Assembly: GCF_020379485.1 (NCBI RefSeq)
Contig: NC_063444.1
Span: 6,644,652 to 6,708,651, forward strand
DNA: 64,000 nucleotides
Direction of reading: 5' to 3'
Source: Brassica napus
Lineage: Eukaryota; Streptophyta; Magnoliopsida; Brassicales; Brassicaceae
The notes under the pieces were generated by a model. It was not told the origin of the DNA, made no database searches, and saw only the letters and a program-made list of their open reading frames with translations. Shown one piece after another: positions 1 to 9,408 of the stretch (positions within the stretch are counted from its first letter, which is position 1; every line of letters begins with the position of its first letter). The translations under genes were made by a program, and so were the position numbers.

Positions 1-587
1 CTTGAGGAAAGCACAAGACTTGAGAAGCTAAGTTATGGGAAATCTGTTTATGACTTGTTGGGCTTTATTATGGTCGAAAGTCCATTAGTGATTAGGTTTA
101 GGGAGACACTAAATATAGTCTCTAAACCTAATTTCTTGCCTACTAACACTCATTGAACATAAGGAGAGATTAGAGAAGGAGAGAGGCAAGAAGCAAGAGT
201 AAAGAGAAGAGTTAGAAGGAGTATCTACAAGGAGAAGCCAAAAGGGAGATCTGGTCAAGAGTCTCAGGCTGTTTCTTCTCCAGTGAGTGTGGGTTTCATC
301 TCTTATACACACAGGTTCAGTGAGCTTAGGTCTTTAGCTCATTGTTGTGTTGTCTCTAGGTGAATAGAGAGACACAGAGGTTGTTGTGTAAAGAAAGCTC
401 TTGTAAACACTTGATACTAGTGAATCGTTGAGAGTGCCGTCCTCTCCCCAGATGTACCGAAAGGGAACTGGGTCAAAAATTCTCTTGTGTCTTTAACAAA
501 CTCAAACAACATCAGGAAATGTGCTAGGTTAAATTAGTCAAGTGAGATATAAACCGGTTAATTGGTTTAAGGAGAAATATCTCAACA
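1..587 (+). repeat. Copia-A left (5') LTR, partial
   Basis: Matches 5404-5990 base for base except at 200 and 519. It ends TCAACA at 587, directly before the primer-binding site. The first ~79 bases of the LTR lie outside the window. Confidence 0.95.
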
Positions 588-589
588 AG

Positions 590-601
590 TGGTATCAGAG
601 C
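590..601 (+). other. Copia-A primer-binding site (initiator tRNA-Met)
   Basis: TGGTATCAGAGC begins two bases after the LTR end. This is the standard plant copia complement of the 3' end of initiator methionine tRNA, where minus-strand DNA synthesis starts. Confidence 0.9.
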
Positions 602-776
602 ATCAGGTTCAGCAGAGGAGAGGTTGTGGTTTTCAGTTTCTGATCTGCTATTGGTGTTTGGCTGCACATGTTCAGGGGTTTCTGGTTCTGTTCAGTGTTT
701 GGAGTTGTTTGAAGAAGTTACGGATTTCTGGTCTGAGTGTTCAGTTTTTTTTTAGCAGAAGTTAAAGTCTTGAGTC

Positions 777-3700
777 ATGGAGCCAGCTCAAGGTAAATTT
801 GAGGTGGAGAAGTTTGACGGTCAAGGAGACTTTGGGTTATGGAAGTTTAAAATGCTTATGCAGCTTGAGCTTCAGGGTTTGGATTTTGTTCTTGAAGAAG
901 ATGGATCCAGCAGTTCTGTTAAAGGGAAAGAAAAGGAAGGTGAGGTCACAGAAGCTATGAGTTCTCCGGTTGATCCGCTGAAAAAGGAGAAGGATAAGAG
1001 AGCAAAGAATCTGATATGCTCTGCTCTTAGCAATATGATCTTACGGAAGGTTATGAAGGAGACAACAGCTCTAGGAGTGTGGAAGGCTCTGGAAAGGGAT
1101 TATCAAACCAAGTCCTTACCTAACCGAATTTATTTGAAGCAGAGGTTTGCCAGCTTTAAGATGGAAGAGCACAAAAGCGTAGAGGAGAATCTTGATGTGT
1201 TTCCGAAACTGGTAGACGATTTGGCGAGTTTGAACATTAATGTGAGTGATGAGGACCAAGCTATCCAGGTCCTGTCGAGTCTCCCAAGGCAGTTCGACTC
1301 ACTGGTTCATACACTTAAATACGGTAATGGGAAGGAAACACTGACTCTGAATGAAGTAACCAGTTCTGCATATGCCAAGGAAGTTGAGCTAAAGGAAAAG
1401 GGGCTCATTGGAAAGGTTAAGTCAAATGCAGAAGGTTTGGTTGTGTCCAGGGGTAGACCTGAGAGGAAGAGTTCTGGTCAGTCGAGTGGAAGATCCAAGA
1501 GCAGGGATTCAAGGTCTAAATCTAGACCAAGGAATCAACAGAAAGCTAGAGAGTGTTGGGTATGTGGGAAGGAAGGACACTTCAAGAAAGATTGTCCTGA
1601 AAGGAAGAATGGGAGAGCAACTGATTCTGCAAATGTTGCTCAGGAAAAGGAGTTTCCTATGATCTTGACAGCAAGTGAAAAGGACCCCAAGAGTGAGTGG
1701 GTCATGGATTCTGGTTGTACATTACACATTACACCAGATAGAGATGCTTTATTTGATTTCAAGGAGTTTGAAGGTGGAAAGGTATTGATGGGTAACAATA
1801 CTTCAAGTGAAGTCAAAGGTATGGGCAAGCTGAAGATCATAAACTCAGAAGGAGCTACAGTTATCTTGACTGAGGTGAGATATATGCCAACCATGAGCAG
1901 GAATCTCATATCTTATGGCCAGTTAGAAAAGAGCGGTTGCAAGTATGAAGGGGAAGACTTCATGGTTACTTTCTACAAGAATGGTCAAAAGGTGATTTCT
2001 GGGAAATATCAAGATGGGCTTTATTATTTGCAAGGGTCGGTGGTGAAGGGAGAAGCATCTGTAGTCAGAGCTGAAGTGAACTTGACAAACAGATGGCACT
2101 CAAGGTTAGGACACATGAGTCTAAAGAACATGAATCTACTGGTCAAAGGAGGTTATCTAGACTCAAAGGAGGTCCACACATTAGATTTTTGTGAGGAGTG
2201 TGTACTTGGAAAGTCCCACAAGCAAAGCTTTCCAGAGGGGAAACACACTACTAAAGGTATTCTTGAATACATTCACAGTGATCTATGGGGCTCGGTTTCA
2301 AATGAGCCAACTCTGTCGGGATGTAGATACTTTCTTACATTCATCGATGATTACTCAAGGAAGGTCTGGATCAGATTCTTAAGGAGTAAAGATGAGGTGT
2401 TTGAGAATTTTTCAGAGTGGAAGGCACTTGTGGAAAATCAAACAAAGAAGAAGATCAAGTGTCTAAGGACAGATAATGGATTGGAGTTCTGCAACAATCA
2501 GATGGATAAGCTTTGTCAAGACTCAGGGATTAAACGGCACAGGACTTGCGTTTATACTCCACAGCAGAATGGAGTGGCTGAAAGGATGAACAGGACAATA
2601 GCGGATAAGATCAGGTGTATGTTGGCAGAAACGGGGTTAGAGAAGAAGTTCTGGGCTGAGGCAACGTCGACTGCGGTTTATCTGATAAACAGGTCTCCTA
2701 GTGAATCTTTGAGGTTTCAGATTCCAGAGGAAGTATGGTCAGGGTCAAAGGTTGATTACAGTCATCTCAGGCGGTTTGGTTGTGTTGCTTATGTACACAG
2801 AACAGAGGACAAGCTAAGTCCAAGAGCTGTTAAGGGATTCTTCATGGGTTATCCACATGGTACTAAAGGTTACAGGGTGTGGTTACAAGATGAGGAAATG
2901 TGTACTATCAGCAGGAATGTAGTCTTTGATGAGGAGAAGCTGTATAAAGATCGAGATCAGAAGGAAGCGACTAAATCTAAGAAGAAGAAGAAAGTCACTT
3001 TTAGCACTGATCTGATCCAAGGACCGACTACAACTGGTTCAGTTCAAGAGTCTACCGGTCAAGGTGGAGAAGCTTCAGGAAGTGGAGAATCTACTGGTCA
3101 AGGTGGAGATACTTCGGGAAGTTCACAATTAGAAACTGAATCAGAAGAGGAAGAGGAATCTGAGGAAGAAGAGGAGGAAAATCAGAGCCACGTGGAGTCT
3201 TTTGATGATTATCTGTTAGCAAGAGACAGAGAAAGGAGAGTCATCAGACCACCATCGAGGTTTGAAGGATCTTATTTTGTAGCTTATGCTTTGGCAACAG
3301 CAGAAAGCTTGGAGATAGATGAACCAAAGTCACTAGCAGAAGCTAGAAGGAGTAGAGACTGGGACAAGTGGTACAAGTCTATGGGAGAGGAGAAGCAATC
3401 TCTGGATGAGAATGATACTTATGAGCTCGTCCCAAAGCCGGAAAACCAAAGGATAATCGGGTGTAAATGGATTCACAAGATTAAAGAAGGTATTCCAGGA
3501 GTGGAAGATCGCAGGTATAAGTCGAGACTTGTTGCTAAAAGGTATACACAAGTTGAGGGAGTGGTCTACAATGAGATATTTGCTCCGGTGGTCAAGCATG
3601 CTTCTATTCGAATCATGTTATCAATTGTGGTGAACTTCAACCTGGAGTTGGAGCAACTGGATGTCAAGACTGCTTTCTTACACGGTACACTTGATGAAGT

Positions 3701-4883
3701 CATCTACATGGAGCAGCCAGAAGGTTTCATAGAGAAAGGAAATGAAGACAAGGTTTGTCTTCTGAAGAAGTCTCTCTATGGTTTAAAGCAGTCACCTAGG
3801 CAGTGGAACAAGAAGTTTGATGATTTTATGAAGTCTCAAAAGTTCCAGAGGTGCAGGAAGGATCCATGTGTTTACACTAAGGGATCAAGTATTGATGATA
3901 TGGTATATCTCTTACTATATGTTGATGACATGCTTATAGCTGCAAGGGATATGGAGAAGATCAAAGCGCTGAAAGCAAGTTTGAAGGAAAAGTTTGAGAT
4001 GAAGGATCTAGGGCCAGCATCTAGAATCCTAGGGATTGATATCATCAGGGATAGAAACAAGGGTATTCTGAAGCTATCACAGGAAAGGTATCTTAAGCAG
4101 GTGCTGAGAACTTTTAACATGGAGGATTGCAAGGCTGTTGTAACTCCATCTAATTCACAGTTCAAGCTTAAGAGTTTGACTCCTGAGGAGTTGGTTGTGG
4201 AGACACGGATGATGAGTTCAGTTCCTTATGCAAGTGCAGTGGGAAGTCTGATGTATGGCATGATTGGTACTCGTCCAGATTTAGCGTATGCGGTCAGTTT
4301 GGTCAGTAGATTCATGGCAAATCCAGGAAGATGTCATTGGTCTGCGGTTAAGTGGATTTTTAGATATCTTAAGGGAGCTTCAGATGTGTGTCTAAACTTC
4401 AAGAGGTCAGACAAGTTTGAGATTGAAGGGTTTTGTGATTCAGATTACTCTGCAGATCTTGACAGGAGAAGGTCAATATCTGGTTATGTCTTCAAGGTTG
4501 GTGGTAATACTGTGAGTTGGAGGTCTACTCTTCAGCATGTTGTGGCTCTTTCAACTACTGAGGCAGAGTACATGGCACTCACAGAGGCAGCTAGAGAGGG
4601 AATTTGGTTGAAGATTTTCTGCAGGGAATTGGGGTTAAAGTCAGAGAGTTTCAAGTTAAATTGTGACTCGCAGAGTGCAATTTGTTTGGCGAAGAATCCA
4701 GTTCATCATGACAGGACCAAGCACTTTGAGAATAAAGTGCATTTCATCAGGGACAAGGTGGAGGATGGTTCAGCTAAGGTGCAGAAGATTCATACTTCTC
4801 TAAATCTTGCAGATATGTTGACAAAGAGTTTACCAGGCAACAACTTTGAGAGGTGCCTGGTGACACTCAATGTCACCAACTGA
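777..4883 (+). CDS. Copia-A gag-pol polyprotein (1368 aa, intact)
   Basis: This single open frame encodes the whole element protein. In order: gag (about residues 1-250); CCHC zinc knuckle (about 259-274, CWVCGKEGHFKKDC); aspartic protease with DSG in WVMDSGCT (about 310); integrase HHCC region (about 440-490), catalytic aspartates in HSDLWG (about 500) and RTDNG (about 562) and glutamate in NGVAERMNR (about 600); an acidic Glu-rich linker (about 770-810); reverse transcriptase with DVKTAFLHG and YVDDM (about 1046); and RNase H with CDSDYSAD, TTEAEYM and a DRTKHF C-terminal block. All expected catalytic residues are visible and no stop or frameshift was found. The start was chosen as the first ATG after the untranslated leader. 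Gag and pol lie in one frame, as usual for plant copia. Confidence 0.95.
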   Translation: MEPAQGKFEVEKFDGQGDFGLWKFKMLMQLELQGLDFVLEEDGSSSSVKGKEKEGEVTEAMSSPVDPLKKEKDKRAKNLICSALSNMILRKVMKETTALGVWKALERDYQTKSLPNRIYLKQRFASFKMEEHKSVEENLDVFPKLVDDLASLNINVSDEDQAIQVLSSLPRQFDSLVHTLKYGNGKETLTLNEVTSSAYAKEVELKEKGLIGKVKSNAEGLVVSRGRPERKSSGQSSGRSKSRDSRSKSRPRNQQKARECWVCGKEGHFKKDCPERKNGRATDSANVAQEKEFPMILTASEKDPKSEWVMDSGCTLHITPDRDALFDFKEFEGGKVLMGNNTSSEVKGMGKLKIINSEGATVILTEVRYMPTMSRNLISYGQLEKSGCKYEGEDFMVTFYKNGQKVISGKYQDGLYYLQGSVVKGEASVVRAEVNLTNRWHSRLGHMSLKNMNLLVKGGYLDSKEVHTLDFCEECVLGKSHKQSFPEGKHTTKGILEYIHSDLWGSVSNEPTLSGCRYFLTFIDDYSRKVWIRFLRSKDEVFENFSEWKALVENQTKKKIKCLRTDNGLEFCNNQMDKLCQDSGIKRHRTCVYTPQQNGVAERMNRTIADKIRCMLAETGLEKKFWAEATSTAVYLINRSPSESLRFQIPEEVWSGSKVDYSHLRRFGCVAYVHRTEDKLSPRAVKGFFMGYPHGTKGYRVWLQDEEMCTISRNVVFDEEKLYKDRDQKEATKSKKKKKVTFSTDLIQGPTTTGSVQESTGQGGEASGSGESTGQGGDTSGSSQLETESEEEEESEEEEEENQSHVESFDDYLLARDRERRVIRPPSRFEGSYFVAYALATAESLEIDEPKSLAEARRSRDWDKWYKSMGEEKQSLDENDTYELVPKPENQRIIGCKWIHKIKEGIPGVEDRRYKSRLVAKRYTQVEGVVYNEIFAPVVKHASIRIMLSIVVNFNLELEQLDVKTAFLHGTLDEVIYMEQPEGFIEKGNEDKVCLLKKSLYGLKQSPRQWNKKFDDFMKSQKFQRCRKDPCVYTKGSSIDDMVYLLLYVDDMLIAARDMEKIKALKASLKEKFEMKDLGPASRILGIDIIRDRNKGILKLSQERYLKQVLRTFNMEDCKAVVTPSNSQFKLKSLTPEELVVETRMMSSVPYASAVGSLMYGMIGTRPDLAYAVSLVSRFMANPGRCHWSAVKWIFRYLKGASDVCLNFKRSDKFEIEGFCDSDYSADLDRRRSISGYVFKVGGNTVSWRSTLQHVVALSTTEAEYMALTEAAREGIWLKIFCRELGLKSESFKLNCDSQSAICLAKNPVHHDRTKHFENKVHFIRDKVEDGSAKVQKIHTSLNLADMLTKSLPGNNFERCLVTLNVTN

Positions 4884-5324
4884 GTTGAGACAGGGGAAGC
4901 GCGAGATGGTTTGTCGGTTATCACCTCGCAGAAGCAAGAAGTTCAGATAGTCAAGTCTGGAAAATCGACAAAGGGTTCAGATGGTCAATTCTGAAAAGGA
5001 AGCCAAGGGCAGTTTAAATAAGTTGAACAAGAGGTTGTGTCGAAAGTCTTCCTAGCAGTGAGTTAGGCGGCGTGTTCCATTATTACTGATGGCGGTACAT
5101 GTTGAGTTCAAGGATTGATCTGTTAGTGCTGTGGGTCATCGGTAAAGGTGATATGACTGTTTATTTCTGGTGGTGGAGCTGGAAGGGTTGCAGGAATGAT
5201 TCACTAGTTTGAGACTATGACGGAAGTCTCAGGTTCATCTTACGTTGAGGAAAATCGACATAGAGATGATATTTCAGTTACAGATTTCGTAAGCACAGGT
5301 GACCAAAAGCTCAAGGTGGAGATT
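4884..5324 (+). other. Copia-A 3' untranslated segment with polypurine tract
   Basis: This noncoding stretch lies between the gag-pol stop and the right LTR. The polypurine tract is CAAGGTGGAGATT at about 5312-5324, immediately before the LTR start TGTTGA, and primes plus-strand DNA synthesis. No second gene was seen. Confidence 0.8.
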
Positions 5325-5990
5325 TGTTGATTATGAGCAATTTGGTGGATAACACTTTCTTGGCTGAGTTATGTTATACACAAGACTTGAGGAAAGCACA
5401 AGACTTGAGGAAAGCACAAGACTTGAGAAGCTAAGTTATGGGAAATCTGTTTATGACTTGTTGGGCTTTATTATGGTCGAAAGTCCATTAGTGATTAGGT
5501 TTAGGGAGACACTAAATATAGTCTCTAAACCTAATTTCTTGCCTACTAACACTCATTGAACATAAGGAGAGATTAGAGAAGGAGAGAGGCAAGAAGCAAG
5601 AGCAAAGAGAAGAGTTAGAAGGAGTATCTACAAGGAGAAGCCAAAAGGGAGATCTGGTCAAGAGTCTCAGGCTGTTTCTTCTCCAGTGAGTGTGGGTTTC
5701 ATCTCTTATACACACAGGTTCAGTGAGCTTAGGTCTTTAGCTCATTGTTGTGTTGTCTCTAGGTGAATAGAGAGACACAGAGGTTGTTGTGTAAAGAAAG
5801 CTCTTGTAAACACTTGATACTAGTGAATCGTTGAGAGTGCCGTCCTCTCCCCAGATGTACCGAAAGGGAACTGGGTCAAAAATTCTCTTGTGTCTTTAAC
5901 AAACTCAAACAACATCAGGAAGTGTGCTAGGTTAAATTAGTCAAGTGAGATATAAACCGGTTAATTGGTTTAAGGAGAAATATCTCAACA
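5325..5990 (+). repeat. Copia-A right (3') LTR, 666 bp
   Basis: Begins TGTTGA directly after the polypurine tract and ends TCAACA at 5990. An 18-bp unit (CTTGAGGAAAGCACAAGA) is tandemly duplicated at about 5386-5421. Confidence 0.95.
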
Positions 5991-6228
5991 CTGCGTACAT
6001 GTCGAATTATGAGAGGGTTAAAGTGTAACTTTTGTCACTGCGGGGTATCGTTAGCAGCGCTCCTTGCACACTCCCTCTCCCTCGATCACTGTGAGCTTTT
6101 AACCTTCTCCATGCTCTCATGGCGTGTTAATAAAAAGAGCTCTAAACATATTGTAAACGCTTTTCTTCTTCAGATTCCAGAAACGCAGACGAGTCGATTC
6201 TCTGTGTATGTGGGGGAGGAGCTGAAAA
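5991..6228. other. Flank between Copia-A and the degenerate host gene
   Basis: Short host flank with no convincing frame. It may hold the promoter or 5' UTR of the degenerate plus-strand gene that starts near 6229. Confidence 0.4.
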
Positions 6229-6773
6229 ATGTCTTACTCTCATCAGAAACGCGGCGGAAAAGCTCGGTTAGAGTAGATATGGTGAGTCAAGCTTCAATCG
6301 CTACTTTTATTTGAAATTTCTGTGTTCACCAGTGAGATACAAAGATTGTAATCACAATCTGGTTTGTTTTTGTAATGCTGTAGCGAATCTTCGAGGAAGG
6401 CGGCTGCGTTGCACGCGAAGATCAATGGGAAGGAACTGGATAGGCCCGATATCACTCAAATCTGGTGAGCAAACATCTATTATTTTTATGTTTATTCAAA
6501 ACTATCGATGAATGCTATTGTTTTCTCTCAACCCGTCGGTTCCAGTGGCTCTCAGTCTCACTGAGATTCTGATGGGTAAACAATTTAGAATCTCTTGGTT
6601 AGGTGGGATCGTTGACGAGAGGAAAGTAGTAAAGCAGCATCTATTAGGTAATTTTCGGATTCAAATCATATTTTCGATTCAACTTGTCTTCTCCTCTAAC
6701 AGGGTTTTCTTTGATTGGTTTTCAGAGGACGTAACTAGCCTTGGGGGTAATCAAACTAATTTCTTTTGGTTTC

Positions 6774-7104
6774 TGTTATAAATCATGGAGTGGATTGCCA
6801 TTAACCAAGCCCGGCCCAAGACCGGTCCAATATATAGAAGATAGAGAGAGGTTCGGAAACCCTAGAGAGAGGAGAGAGAGAGCCGACTTCAGGAGAGAGA
6901 GAGGCGGCAACAAGATTAGGAGAAAAAGAAACCCTATTTCTTTTTCCTTATAAGTTTATGTTTTATTAGTTTTCCTAAATCTAGATGGATTATGATATGT
7001 ACTCTTTTCATTTATCTTTATCTTGTAATCTTTATATAAAGGAACCCCTATTGATCATTAATTAACACAGAAATATTCAGTCTCTAAACTCTCTAATTAC
7101 AACA
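6774..7104 (+). repeat. Copia-B 5' LTR
   Basis: 331 bp starting TGTTATAAATCATGG and ending TTACAACA. It contains a purine-rich GAGA stretch (about 6838-6905) and a TATATAAAG promoter-like motif near 7033. Confidence 0.9.
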
Positions 7105-7106
7105 CG

Positions 7107-7118
7107 TTATCAGCACGA
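7107..7118 (+). other. Copia-B primer-binding site
   Basis: TTATCAGCACGA lies just after the LTR. The identical motif follows the 5' LTR of Copia-D (minus strand, about 40064-40075), which supports it as the family primer site. It diverges from the canonical TGGTATCAGAGC. Confidence 0.7.
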
Positions 7119-8757
7119 TAGACTCCAAAACCCTGAGACAAAACCTAACCTAAAATCCGTCACAAATAAACCCTAAACCAGGCGCAACTTAAAATCGATC
7201 TATCTCTCAAACCCTGATGAACCAGACAACGAGCCACATATCATCTTGAAGCTCTTGATGAGACGAATCCATCAGTGCAAACCGTTTGTCGATCCGATCT
7301 CAGACGCGCCGTCACTCACAGAAACAATACGCGGCGCCGTCTTGGTCTTTTGGAACCCTAATCCGAACCAACAAGATTTTCTAGCCAAATTCAAATCCTG
7401 TGAAAGATAAGTTTATCATACCTTAGTTGTTTGATGATATCTTGTTCAGATTATGGTGTTCATGTAATCTAATACTCCTTGTTTTTATTTTATGAGCTGA
7501 GAGGAGTTGGTGCAAAGATCTAATCCCGAAGAACCCTAACTTGTTCTTGCTTCCGTTCCGGCTTGCAAACATCCGATCAGCTAAAGCCCTTAAGCATTCC
7601 TGATCCTAGACATTCGCAGCTTCCTGTTCACAACAGAGCTAGTCCAGTTTGCATCACAGCCAGCTTGAGTTCCCAATCAACCAACTCGCGAACTAGATAA
7701 GAAGAAGACGCGTCCCGATCGCGTCCGACGACCTCAGCACACATCCGTGACCAGACGCAAGACCGTTCCAGACAGCTCGCGTCTCGTCCCATCTTGCGAC
7801 CCGATAAAGGAGCCAGCTCGCGTCCGTGTGCAACTAGAGGTTCATCTGACTTTGGTGGTCCGGTTCAACCCTACAAAATAAAGGTAATTCGAAATCTGAA
7901 AACAAGAATCGAATTTGGTTGTTTTGTAAAGATTGAAACCATAAAAGATAATCTCTAAAACTAAAAACCATAGGTTAGATCAATCCCCTATGAGTAAATC
8001 GAAGCTCTATAAGTTCGATCTAAACCTAAAAACGAGATTGATCCATTGATCAATTAAAATCAGAACCTTAAAGGTTTTTGAATCTCAAATCAAATCCCCT
8101 TGATCAAAGATCAAAGTTTTCGAAATCCCCTAAAACCCTAATTTTGGAAAATCGGTTTTAATTTTGATTTGAAACTTGAGTGTTTGATTGATCGCCTAGA
8201 GCTATGATTAGGATTGTTTTAAAACTTGAATTTGAATCTTGTTTAAAATGAAACCCTAATCTCGAATTTAAAATCCTAAAGGCCTTGAAACCTTAAACTT
8301 TAAAGATTGAAAGTTTAATATTGTTTTGAATGAGAGTTAGGTTGCTAGAGTGCTTGATTCTAAAATATAATATTACCAACCTTGAAATTGGTAAAACTTA
8401 ATAGATATGCAACTAAGAAATAGAATTGAATGCATCTAGATCCCGTTTTGTATATGGCCATGTGGCCTAATACATTGTTCATACTTGCGGCCTTGTGTCC
8501 TTGATTGATTAAAAGCCGTGTGGCTTAGTGAATATCAAAGTGACCGTGTGGCCTAGTATCTGGATGGTTATATAAACCGGATTGCATCATGATCCGATCC
8601 TTAAGATCGTTGTATCACATAATAGCCGTGAGGTATAAGCATCACAATGCAAAGCCGTGTGGCCTAAGCATCAAAGATAGACTTATGAAATCATATGCAC
8701 TGATTATTTAAATTGGTTGCAAGAATTCTAAATCAGAAATTGATAATATGATTTCAG
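7119..8757 (+). other. Copia-B untranslated leader with degenerate short repeats
   Basis: No coding frame was found. Between about 8450 and 8670 a motif close to GCCGTGTGGCCTAAGCATC recurs at least six times with variations. The leader ends at ATG 8758, where gag similarity to Copia-D begins. Confidence 0.7.
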
Positions 8758-9408
8758 ATGCCGAGATTTAATCCCATGGATTATGCCATTCTAAATCTCT
8801 CTGGAGATAATTATCTAGAATAGGCAATGAACACTTCAGTTATCCTAAAATCAAGAGGACTCGGAAGGAGTATCATTCAGGGTGATTATGCAACTGAAAG
8901 TGAAAAGTTAAGAGCCATTACAATAATGTGTCATCATCTCACTGAGGAACTGAGAAATCAGTATATACATATAAAGAATCCTCGTGACCTTTGGACAGAA
9001 TTAAAGTCCAGATACACTATTGTGTTATTACCAAAGGTCAAACATGAATGGATGAGTCTTAGATTCCAAGACTTTGAGACAGTGGCCGAGTTTCACTTTG
9101 CCTTGTCCAGGGTCGTGTACCAACTGAGATTATGAGGAGAAGAGGTAACAGATAATGATTGTCTATTCAAGACATACTCCACATTCCATCCAGAAGATTT
9201 GTTGTCAAAACATATCTACATAGAAAGAGGTTCTACCACTTACAATGACCTGATCTCTTGCCTAACGGTGATTGAGAATGACAAGGTACTAAAGAGGAGC
9301 AGTGAGATGAGATACCCTAATACAAATAAGACCGATATAGATCAGGATGAATCCAAGGGAGCCGTGTCCAATATAACTCAAGGAGTGGCCGGCATGTCTA
9401 TTGACTAA
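8758..9408 (+). pseudogene. Copia-B gag remnant
   Basis: Starts ATG CCG AGA; the segment LNLSGDNYLE parallels LNLSGDNYLQW in Copia-D gag, followed by ILKSRGLG, RAITIMCHHLTEELRNQYI and LWTELKSRY. In-frame stops occur just before ATG 8827 and at about 9133, and the last part (9199-9408) is a separate open stretch. No zinc knuckle is visible. It can no longer make a full capsid protein. Confidence 0.8.

Larger units (their letters stand above)
1..5990 (+). mobile_element. Copia-A: young, apparently intact Ty1/copia LTR retrotransposon (5' end cut by window edge)
   Basis: The order is LTR, primer-binding site, single gag-pol frame, polypurine tract, LTR. The right LTR is complete (5325-5990) and the left one lacks about 79 bases because the window begins inside it. 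Aligning 1-587 with 5404-5990 needs no gaps and shows only two substitutions (positions 200 and 519), about 0.3 percent, so the insertion is recent. LTR ends are TGTTGA/TCAACA. The left target duplication is outside the window; the right flank begins CTGCG. The domain order protease-integrase-RT-RNase H is diagnostic of Ty1/copia. With an uninterrupted frame it could still be autonomous. Confidence 0.95.
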
